Assembly: GCA_964423615.1 (NCBI GenBank)
Contig: CAYRFQ010000046.1
Location: 1 to 53,543 of the forward strand
Reading direction: 5' to 3'
Source: CAYRFQ01 sp964423615
Lineage (GTDB): Bacteria > Planctomycetota > Planctomycetia > Gemmatales > Gemmataceae
Length of the DNA: 53,543 nucleotides
The notes under the pieces are model-generated. The model was not told the DNA's origin, made no database searches, and saw only the letters and a program-made list of their open reading frames with translations. Below are positions 33,622 to 41,800 of the stretch, piece after piece (position 1 is the stretch's first letter; each line of letters begins with the position of its first letter). The position numbers and the translations under genes were made by a program.

Positions 33622-33975
33622 GTGCAAATAAAAATATCGTCACGCCATGGACACGTTACGAAAGATGTCGAAGAGTTCATCCAAGAAAAGATGCAGAAAT
33701 TGCTGCACATCTTCGATCGGTTGACCATGATCGAGGTCATCGTGGATTTGAAAGAAGATGACCGGATGGTGGAAATTCAAGCCGAGGCCGAGCACAAGCA
33801 TGACTTCGTGGCCCGAGCGCACCATCAACAAATTCCCAGCGCTGTCGAAGGTGCATTGCATAAGCTCGAAGCCCAGCTCCGGAAGTATAAAGAGAAGATT
33901 CAGGATCGTCGGAAGCATCCCTCGACCAAGGATGTGGCTGGTGCACCGATACTCGAAGAACCCGCCGAGGAATAG
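33622..33975 (+). CDS. hpf: Ribosome hibernation promoting factor (short HPF/YfiA type)
   Basis: 117 residues from a GTG at 33622 with AAAGGAG eight bases upstream; the frame is open to a GTG at 33589 without a ribosome site. The protein has the HPF beta-alpha-beta-beta-beta-alpha core: 'VTKDVEEFIQEKMQKLLHIF', 'MIEVIVDLKEDDRMVEIQAE', 'PSAVEGALHKLEAQLRKYKE'. HPF binds the decoding site and helps store inactive ribosomes. It is the short form, without the C-terminal dimer domain of long HPF. It comes first in a row with EIIA, HPr and Enzyme I, like the hpf-ptsN arrangement near rpoN of proteobacteria, but no rpoN is seen. Confidence 0.9.
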   Translation: MQIKISSRHGHVTKDVEEFIQEKMQKLLHIFDRLTMIEVIVDLKEDDRMVEIQAEAEHKHDFVARAHHQQIPSAVEGALHKLEAQLRKYKEKIQDRRKHPSTKDVAGAPILEEPAEE

Positions 33976-34112
33976 CCGAAGCTGATTGTGACCGGGACGG
34001 TGTTTCGGGGTCGTTTTGGTGTCCTGCTGGGACGCCGAGAAACCAGTGTCCGGCTCAATTCGTGGAGTCGAGGAAGAACGGGAGGTTTTGAGCCGTGATG
34101 GAGGTTTTGTCC

Positions 34113-34580
34113 ATGCGTATGTCGGACTTTGTAGTCAGGGAAGCTATCGTTCCGGAGCTACAAGAGACTACCCAAGAAGGGGTCATCCGAGAGATGATCC
34201 AGAGCCTGCACTCCGCCGGCTATTTCCGGGCCACCGAGATCGAAGAAGTCATCAGAGCCGTCCTTCGTCGGGAGGCCCTTGGATCGACCGGAATTGGTAG
34301 GTGTGTGGCCATTCCGCACACCAAACATGCGTGCGTCGAGCGTCTCATCGGGACAGTCGGTCTATCCGTCGAGGGAGTCGATTTCAACAGTCTCGACGGG
34401 GAACGGGTTCATGTATTCGTTCTTTTGACGTCGCCGCAAGACCGTCCGACCGACCACTTGCGTGCTCTGGAGAATGTGTCACGGCGACTCCGCGACGACG
34501 AGTTCGTGAACCAGCTGCGCCAAGGAAAGAGTCAAGACGAAATCTGGGCGTTATTGACGGACGCCGAAGAAAACAATTGA
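34113..34580 (+). CDS. ptsN: PTS EIIA (PtsN/fructose type)
   Basis: 155 residues from the ATG at 34113 (GGAGG eight bases upstream); alternative in-frame starts lie at 34095 (GTG) and 34098. It has the EIIA-Fru/Ntr fold: 'GVIREMIQSLHSAGYF', 'RREALGSTGIGRCVAIPHTK' with phosphorylated His69, and 'VHVFVLLTSPQDRPTDHLRA'. No EIIB or EIIC domain is present and none is nearby, so a regulatory (nitrogen-PTS-like) rather than transport role is likely. It is followed by HPr and Enzyme I on the same strand. The symbol ptsN is by analogy. Confidence 0.88.
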   Translation: MRMSDFVVREAIVPELQETTQEGVIREMIQSLHSAGYFRATEIEEVIRAVLRREALGSTGIGRCVAIPHTKHACVERLIGTVGLSVEGVDFNSLDGERVHVFVLLTSPQDRPTDHLRALENVSRRLRDDEFVNQLRQGKSQDEIWALLTDAEENN

Positions 34581-34660
34581 GGCGTTGCAAGAGGCCCAAG
34601 CCCTTGCGATTGTTGGACGGTCTACACGGCAATTGTGTCGTGATTGAATTAGGCATTACA

Positions 34661-34770
34661 AAGGAAGATGAGCCGAAGTTTGCTAAACTAGGCCTCGAAT
34701 TCCACGATGATCGTGTCGTGGCCGCAATGAAGCAAGGAAGAATGAGCCAAAGTTTGCTAAACCAAGCCCT
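34661..34770 (+). repeat. Imperfect direct duplication upstream of the HPr gene
   Basis: aaggaagatgagccgaagtt (from 34661, running to about 34695) and its near-copy aaggaagaatgagccaaagt (from 34734, running to about 34770) share nearly all of some 35 bases. Upstream of both lies gtgtcgtg (34635 and 34713), so the unit is about 75 bases. The first copy reads ATG-SRSLLN-stop; the second reads ATG-SQSLLNQ and stays open into HPr. Confidence 0.75.
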
Positions 34771-35146
34771 TACCAACCGTTCCGGCGATTCCAAAACCAT
34801 GGATTTGACTAAAGAGAGCATCCCGACATCGGTGCAGAAGAACCAGCCAGCCATGAATGGCGAACCACTTCAACAAACCGTGAAGATTACAAACCCCCAA
34901 GGGTTTCATATGCGGCCGATTCGAGCCTTTGTCGAACTCGCCAACCAATTCGAAAGCTCCATCCACGTGCAAAACGGACAGGAGCGTGCGAATGGTAAAA
35001 GCATTTTGAACCTGATGGGATTGGGGGCCGTTCTCGGCACGGATTTGATTTTAGAAGTGTGTGGTCCGGACCAGGACAAAGCTCTGGCGGCCCTCGTTGA
35101 TTTAATGGGGGACCTCGAACAATTTGATGAGGACGAGGAGGCCTGA
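34742..35146 (+). CDS. HPr-family phosphocarrier protein
   Basis: The conserved domain starts near 34853 and the frame is open further upstream. I use the ATG at 34742 (134 residues) because AAGGAAG precedes it and the same block is duplicated upstream; starts at 34799 and 34853 (98 residues, nearer the family norm of about 90) are possible. The HPr signature is 'TNPQGFHMRPIRAFVELANQ', with the phosphorylated His at residue 56 of this version. 'NGKSILNLMGLGAVLGTDLI' keeps the Ser of the HPr(Ser) site. HPr passes phosphate from Enzyme I to EIIA. The tail is acidic (DEDEEA). Confidence 0.85.
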   Translation: MSQSLLNQALTNRSGDSKTMDLTKESIPTSVQKNQPAMNGEPLQQTVKITNPQGFHMRPIRAFVELANQFESSIHVQNGQERANGKSILNLMGLGAVLGTDLILEVCGPDQDKALAALVDLMGDLEQFDEDEEA

Positions 35147-35384
35147 GTGGGGCCTTTGGACAAGAGCCAGACCACCCACCAGTTTATCCAGAGTGATGGT
35201 CAGGTTGTAGCGTTGCGCGACGACCAGGCCTGGAGGGATCCAAAGCCCACGCTTTCCCGCCCAAAGGAACTCTCGATTAGGGTGTTCGGTTCAGCACCCA
35301 TCATCGCCAAGGCAGCAGGTTGAAGGCCGAAGCATTTCCTCCTTGCTCCTTCCTCCTTCTGGCTTTTATTATTCATGGCTGACC

Positions 35385-37130
35385 ATGGAATTGAAACGCG
35401 GCATTCCCGTATCGCCCGGTGTGGCCATCGGTCCAGCATTGGTGTTGGACGCAGAGGGATTCCGCATCCCTCACCAGGTGGTAACCGAAGACTTGCTCGA
35501 GGGTGAAGTCGTTCGGTTCGAACGAGCTATTGGTGAGGCGACTCGCGAAGCTCAAGAAAGCCAGGACACGATCACTGTCAAACTCGGGAGGCAGTATGGG
35601 GCCATTTTCGGGGCTCATGCCGCGATCCTTCAAGACCCGATTTTTCTGAAGGACGTCAAACAACTCGTCCGCCAGCACGGCCACTCGGCCGAATATGCTA
35701 TCAGTCGCGTCATTCGTCGGCATGTCAAAGCTTGGCAAAGTCTCGAACGCGGCGATTTTGCGTCTCGGGCGTCGGACCTTTTTGACATCGAGAAGCTTCT
35801 GCTTCGTCACCTGTTGGGCGAAAAACGCGAGCAACTCCAACATCTCAAGCAGCCCGTAGTCGTGTTGGCACACGATCTGACCCCGAGCGAAACGGCCACG
35901 CTTGATCCAAAGATGGTTTTGGGTTGTGTGACCGAAGCTGGTGGCCGTGCCAGCCACACGGCGTTGTTGCTGGGGCAACTGGGTATTCCAGCCGTTGTGG
36001 GCGTTGGGACGCTGCTGACTGACGTTTCCGGGGGCGACGAGGTGATCGTCGATGGAACACGCGGCAACATTATTCTGAAACCCGACGAAGAAACGCGAAA
36101 ACGATACGAACAAACCCGCCAGTCGTTCCGGGCTTTCGAGAGCCAACTGGGCCAACTACGGGATTTGCCCGCCGAGACGAAAGATCATTTTCGGGCTCAC
36201 TTGTACTGCAACATCGAGTTTCCTCAAGAGGCCAGTCAATGCGTCGAACGAGGAGCCGAGGGCGTGGGCCTTTACCGCACCGAGTTCTTGTATCTCGACA
36301 AGCAGGTTGATCCGACGGAGACCGAGCACTTAGAGGCTTATCTGATGGTTTTGCGGCTTTTGGGGCCACGACCGGTTGTCATCCGGACGTTGGATCTGGG
36401 AGCCGACAAGTTCTTGCACATCGCCGACCCGAATCGTCACGAACGTAATCCGTTTCTCGGGCTTCGGAGTGTCCGTTTGTGTTTACGCAATTTGCCTTTG
36501 TTCAAAACGCAAATGCGGGCCATCCTCCGGGCCAGTGCTTTCGGGGACGTCCGGATCATGTTCCCGATGATCAGTACGTTGTTGGAATTGCGTCAGTGCA
36601 AGATGATCCTGGCTGAAGTGAAGGAAGACCTGGAAGAAGAGGGGATTCCGTTTAACCGAGATATTCCTGTCGGGACGATGATCGAAGTCCCCTCTGCGGC
36701 TTTGCTGTCGAACCAGATGGCCAAGGAAGTCAACTTTTTCTCCATCGGTACGAACGATTTGGTGCAATACACGCTTGCTGCCGACCGAACGAATGAGGCC
36801 GTGGCGTCTTTGTATAATCCAGCAGATCCGGCTGTCCTTCGGCTAATTGAGCTTGTCTTGTCTGCCGCAGAACAGCACAATGTAGAGGTTAGTATTTGTG
36901 GGGAGATGAGTGGTGAACCAATTTACACAATGTTGTTGCTTGGCATGGGTCTCCAGAACCTAAGCGTAACGCCCCACAATATTCCGGAGATCAAGAAGGT
37001 CATCCGGTCGATCACCCTTAAAGAAGCCAAACAAGTTGCTAAAGAGGCGTTGCAGTTGGAAACGGCACGCGACGTGACGAACTACTTACGGGAAAAAACC
37101 CGACGTATCCTTCCCGAAGTCATTAACTGA
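35385..37130 (+). CDS. ptsI: PTS Enzyme I (PEP-protein phosphotransferase)
   Basis: 581 residues, the normal length for Enzyme I; no GAF domain is present, so it is PtsI-like rather than PtsP-like. The domains are in order: N-terminal HPr-binding/phosphohistidine part with 'VTEAGGRASHTALLLGQLGI' and His191 as phosphorylation site, then the PEP-binding barrel with 'EGVGLYRTEFLYLD', 'RDIPVGTMIEVPSAALLSNQ' and 'FFSIGTNDLVQYTLAADRTN', and a catalytic Cys in 'VEVSICGEMSGEP'. It takes phosphate from PEP and gives it to HPr. It ends the row hpf-ptsN-HPr-ptsI, with 238 bases before it. Confidence 0.95.
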   Translation: MELKRGIPVSPGVAIGPALVLDAEGFRIPHQVVTEDLLEGEVVRFERAIGEATREAQESQDTITVKLGRQYGAIFGAHAAILQDPIFLKDVKQLVRQHGHSAEYAISRVIRRHVKAWQSLERGDFASRASDLFDIEKLLLRHLLGEKREQLQHLKQPVVVLAHDLTPSETATLDPKMVLGCVTEAGGRASHTALLLGQLGIPAVVGVGTLLTDVSGGDEVIVDGTRGNIILKPDEETRKRYEQTRQSFRAFESQLGQLRDLPAETKDHFRAHLYCNIEFPQEASQCVERGAEGVGLYRTEFLYLDKQVDPTETEHLEAYLMVLRLLGPRPVVIRTLDLGADKFLHIADPNRHERNPFLGLRSVRLCLRNLPLFKTQMRAILRASAFGDVRIMFPMISTLLELRQCKMILAEVKEDLEEEGIPFNRDIPVGTMIEVPSAALLSNQMAKEVNFFSIGTNDLVQYTLAADRTNEAVASLYNPADPAVLRLIELVLSAAEQHNVEVSICGEMSGEPIYTMLLLGMGLQNLSVTPHNIPEIKKVIRSITLKEAKQVAKEALQLETARDVTNYLREKTRRILPEVIN

Positions 37131-37789
37131 GGAGGGAACAGAGGACAGGTACCGGGGAATCGCAAATCCCAACCAAGATTTGGTTGTCTCTCAACTTTGG
37201 TTTGCTGTTCCAGAGTCTCTGTTCGATGTTTCCTCGAGCCGCACACCGGGAATTTTGCCCCAAGCTGAGGTTTTTGTTTTTCCGACGAACTTGTTCGACG
37301 GGAATCGCAAAAGCCGAGCGATGAGGATTAGGGAAACAGGTTGCTGTGGGTTGTCGGATTTGGCCGAGGACCCAAAGTGTGTCGGTCCACCAGGAGTTCC
37401 ATGCGTTCCCATTCAACGAACAGGTTGCGGAGCAACCTGGGGTCGGCATCGACAAGCTCCGAGGGACACGAACATGCTTGCAAAGGTCTATTTTGGACGA
37501 GGACCTTGAATCCAGAGTCGGTCCGAGGATATTCTGTCGTGAATCCAACCCGACTACCCGTCCCACTTGGACCCTCCACAATGAAGTATGGCTTTCGAGC
37601 GCACGCTCGAGAATCTTGCTTCACCGTTTCCCACTTCGGAGAACCAGGAGAAGGGAAGCCAGCAAACGGACTCTGAAAGGTTGAAGGATGAAGGCGTCGG
37701 TTCTTGATCCTCAAACCTTCTACCTTTCGAAGTCTCCTTTCCTTTCCAGTTGTCGGGCAAATTCCCCTCCTAAAGGGGTCAAGGCCAAG
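37131..37789. other. Intergenic region without recognised features
   Basis: About 660 bases between Enzyme I and the TIGR03936 gene. Several overlapping frames exist on both strands but none has a ribosome site, a conserved motif, or coding-like composition. A decayed gene is possible but nothing can be named. Confidence 0.4.
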
Positions 37790-38656
37790 ATGCATCCAAA
37801 CTGCGAATCTCCCGGCGGAGAGAACGCCGAGTTCACACCCACATCCTCCGATTCCAACTCGGATTTCTTCAAGGTACGTATACGCTTTCGGAAAGACGGC
37901 GATTTGCGTCTCGTGAGCCACCACGATCTGATGGGGTGTTTCGAACGTATGTTTCGTCGTGCCGAGATACCGTTCCGTTCGACCCAGGGTTTTCACCCGA
38001 AACCGCGAATGGTTTTCGCACTTTCGTTGTCGCTGGGGTTCGTTGGCTGCGAGGAAGTCCTGGAATTGGAACTGACCGAATCTCTGAATCCAGCAGACGT
38101 TCAAGGTCGTCTGGCACGTCAGTGCCCGGTTGGGTTGGAAGTACAGAGCGTCCGGGAAATTGGTCCACGGCAAAAAGCCGCGGTGAACCGGGTTGGGTAT
38201 AGGGCCGAGGTGCCTCAAGAGCGAGTCCACGGAGTCGCTGAGAAGGTACAAGAATTTTTGTCCGTCCGAGACCATTGGATCGAGAGGACACGCCCCCAAG
38301 TTAGGCAGTTCAACCTGCGTCCGTTCGTCGATGAACTTGTGATGGGAGAGAATGGCCTTGAGATGGTGTTCTGGGTCAGTCAGAGCGCGGGGACGGCTCG
38401 GCCCGGCGAAGTCCTAGAAGTGTTAGGATTGCCCGATCCCAATGAAGCCGGATGGATTGTCGAACGGACGATGGTCGAGATTCACGACGAAATCGCAGAG
38501 GCCGAAAACGTTGCCCAGCGCCGTCCCGAAGGATTGGACGAAATCAAAGGCCAGCAGCCGACCAAAAAGACACAGAAGAAGAGAAAATCACCGAAACCGG
38601 TCAAGCCAACGAATTCGGAAGCGTTGTTGCCTGGGCCGCTTTCCTTTGATTCTTGA
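37790..38656 (+). CDS. TIGR03936 family (DUF2344) protein
   Basis: 288 residues from the ATG at 37790; the frame is open to 37688. The conserved domain begins near residue 27 with 'VRIRFRKDGDLRLVSHHDLM' and 'RRAEIPFRSTQGFHPKPRMV', hallmarks of DUF2344. In many bacteria this domain is fused to or next to a radical SAM protein, and is next to the RNase E/G gene; here only the second neighbour holds. The tail is basic ('KKTQKKRKSPKPVKP'). It may act on RNA or ribosomes, but its activity is not established. Only about 180 bases, filled by a tandem repeat array, separate it from the RNase gene. Confidence 0.8.
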   Translation: MHPNCESPGGENAEFTPTSSDSNSDFFKVRIRFRKDGDLRLVSHHDLMGCFERMFRRAEIPFRSTQGFHPKPRMVFALSLSLGFVGCEEVLELELTESLNPADVQGRLARQCPVGLEVQSVREIGPRQKAAVNRVGYRAEVPQERVHGVAEKVQEFLSVRDHWIERTRPQVRQFNLRPFVDELVMGENGLEMVFWVSQSAGTARPGEVLEVLGLPDPNEAGWIVERTMVEIHDEIAEAENVAQRRPEGLDEIKGQQPTKKTQKKRKSPKPVKPTNSEALLPGPLSFDS

Positions 38657-38664
38657 TTTACACT

Positions 38665-38812
38665 CAGAGGTTTGGCGACGACCCTGTCGGAGTCAGGCCG
38701 ACCAGAGAACATTCAGAGGTTTGGCGACGACCCTGTCGGAGTCAGACCGTCCAGAGAAAACCAGGAGGTTTGGTGACGACCTGTCGGAGTCAAACCGACC
38801 AGAGAAAACACC
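38665..38812 (+). repeat. Three tandem ~48-bp repeats in the RNase E/G leader
   Basis: Units start at 38665, 38714 and 38762, each of the form 'cagaggtttggcgacgaccc' then 'tgtcggagtcagaccg' then 'accagagaa'. Units one and two differ at about four positions; unit three has lost one C and has a few changes. Inside each, cgac/gtcg can pair. The array lies between the DUF2344 stop (38656) and the RNase start (38834), that is, in the 5' leader. It could be a binding site for the RNase itself, or a REP-like cluster. Confidence 0.85.
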
Positions 38813-38833
38813 GTCAAAAAACGAGGACAATAC

Positions 38834-41800
38834 ATGAAGAAAGAAATGCTCATCAACGTGTTGCAACCGGAGGAATGCCGGATTGCGATTTTGGAAGACG
38901 GCGTGCTCGAAGAACTTTACGTCGAGCGCACGAGCCACGAAAGTTATGTCGGCAATATCTACAAGGGGCGGATCGTCAACATCGAGCCGAGTATCCAGGC
39001 TGCGTTCGTGGACTTTGGTGTTGGTCGCAATGGCTTCCTGCACGTTTCCGACGTCGAGCCTGCGTACTATCGACACCTCCTTGAACAGCAACAACCCAGG
39101 GAAAGCCGAAAACGTCGCGAGGGTGGTGGTCGCTCCAACAAGCGATCTGGAGTGAGCCGTCCGAATGTGGAGATTCCCAGGCCCGAGGCCCCACCGGAGG
39201 TCGTCGAAGTCGATGAGGACAGCGATCCGGAAGAAATCCTTTCGATCATCCCGTATGATCTCGGCGACGCTGATGTCATCCGGGTTGTGGATCCCAGTTT
39301 CGCGGGGAGCGAGACCGAACAAGACGAAGAAGTGACGGTCCACGATGACCACTCTCCCAGAGCGGAGATGGATTCAAGGTCTTTCTCCGATGGAGACGAG
39401 GAAGATCCCGAAGCAGAGATTGTCGAGGTCGATGAAACCGACGTCATTGATGATTATGCCGAGGATTTCGAGGAAGGAGACGTCGGAGCGGTCGAGACGC
39501 GAAGCTTTCGCGAAGACGAAGACAACGACACCCTCGACGCCGTTGGGGGAACCGAGACGAAAAAAACCGAGGAGTTCGCTCCCAAGCGAATTCAGTCCTT
39601 TGGCGCGGGCATCTTCGACGACGATTTCCCAGATCCGTACTCGGAGACACTCGAACAGGAAACGTCGAGCCGAGAACTGGACGACGAGAGTGATCCGTTG
39701 GCGGACCGGCTCGAGGGCGATTTGGTGTCTTCGGAAGTGGATGTCGACCAAGTCGAAAACCCATTTGCTTTTCTCCAGTCGTTTGCGATTGAGTACCTCG
39801 GTGCCGAATTTCAGCCTTCCGCACGGCAGGCCGCAACGGAGATCGTGGAGCTGAGTTTCGAGGCGTTGATCTTTCGGCAACCTGATACTCCGTTGTTTCC
39901 TCGAAGTTCCCGAGGAGAGGAGCCCAGGGACGAGTCAGCGGGCGATGTTGTCGAAACCGCCGATCTGGCCGAGACGTCGGAGGTCGCCGAGGAGTTTCCG
40001 GAAAGTGGCGTCGAGTTGGATTCGCGTGCGGCGGAAACGTCCGAGGTAGGCGGTTCGCTCGTTGAGGAAACGGCTGAGATGGTTGGTTTGGCTACGGAGG
40101 AACCTCAAGATCTGGTTGACTTGGTCGCCGAGGACGAAGTGCCGGTTGTCGAGTTCGCTCTGACTGAGGTCAAGGATCCGCAAGCCCTGCCCGACAATCC
40201 AGAAGAAGAAACGACGGACGATTCTGTGGGAGCGACTTCCGTCGCGGAAGCTCCCGCTGTGGAAGAAGAACTCGAAACGGAGAAGCCCAAGCGAAAAACA
40301 CGCAAGAGGAAAACGACTGCGAAGAAGGCCAAGAAGAAATCCGAGGGAGACCAAGAAGAAGACGACGAGAGCAGCCAAGAAGAGTCTACCGAAGGCAATT
40401 CCGCCGCGGAAGTCAAGACCACGACGAAACGAAAACGTAGGTCTTCCAAGACCAAAACGAGTGAGGAAGAATCGGAAGACGACGCGGACGAAGGCGAGAC
40501 CAAGCCGAAGAAGTCCCGCACCCGCAAGACCAAATCGACGCGGAAGAAGGCTTCTGACGAGGAAGAGACCAAGCCGAAGGCCAAAACCAGGACTCGTAAG
40601 AGTCGCACCAAAAAGGCCGAAGAAACTCCGAAGCCAAATCGCTCGGACGAAGAAAAGACAGAAGACACCAGCGTCAATGACATGGCGGTCGAGTCTTCGG
40701 GAGAAACGACGCAAACTTCCGAACCCGAGCCGCGAGACGACACTCCACCGCGTCCGATGGGTTCTGCGGAGCGGCGGACACGCGAAGACGACGAACCGAT
40801 TACGGATTCGCTTGATCCGTTTCCTCCGGTAGATCCGAAGGAATCCGCTGAGGACTCCGACGGCGTGGCCGAAGGCGACTTCTCCGATCTCCAGGAAGAC
40901 GGCTCGGAAGACCACGAAGATGGTTCGTTCGGAGACGATTCCGATGACGAACTCGTGGTCTCGGGAGAGGAGGACCTGAGCACTGAGGGGTCAGAGCAAT
41001 CAGAAGACACCATGAACGATCCGTTCGGTGACTGGGATGACGAGGACGACGAAGAGACCACTTGGGAGAAGAAAGAAAATCTGACGTTCGACGATCTTTT
41101 TGGACCTGACCCTGGGGACGACCTCCCTCCTTCGGTTGAATGGGAGGAAGAAGACGATCTCGACGATGACCTCGTCGAAGAAGACGATTTGGACGACGAC
41201 GAGGAAGACGACCTCGACGAGGAAGACGACCTCGACGACGATCCCTTCCCAATCGACGACGAGGACGACGAAGAGTATTCGTTCTCCGACGAGGATCTGA
41301 GTTTTTCCCTGGCCCAGTCAGAGGATGAAGACGAGGATGAGCTTGAGGACACGGTAGACGATTTGGACGAAGCGGACGACCTGGATCAGGGTGATGACGC
41401 TGAGGACGTTGAAACCGACGACGGTTCGAAACTCGTGCAAGAGACGGCCCGGTCAACACAAGGCGAGGAGACTGGCGAGCACGAAGAACCGTCTCGGGGA
41501 CGGAGTCGGAACGGTCGGTCGAGGCGAGAACGATCGCGGAATGGTAAGAGGGGCGACCGCGAAACGGATGAGTCACAGAATTTAACGGCAGACGCGTTAG
41601 ACGACCAACGGCCTGCGGGCCGGTCGTCAGACCAGTCGTTTGACGAGGACGATCTGGACGACGATTTCGATGATTACGACCCGGATCAATCATCGCGTCG
41701 GTCGCGTGACCGTCGTGGTCGCCGGTCCAAGGGGTCTGGCGGCGGCAGGCGGTCGGGTGCCGGTCGTCCCAAACCGGCCATCCAGGACATCTTCAAACGC

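Noticed and set aside
37328..38299. 323-codon minus-strand frame
   Set aside because: Lies opposite the conserved DUF2344 gene, shows no family motif, and has no ribosome site.
38665..38812. Possible CRISPR array
   Set aside because: Only three units that follow each other without unique spacers; they are plain tandem repeats.
40105..41352. 415-codon minus-strand frame that is nearly all serine
   Set aside because: Antisense of the Asp/Glu-rich (GAC/GAA) tract of the RNase E/G insertion; composition is an artefact.
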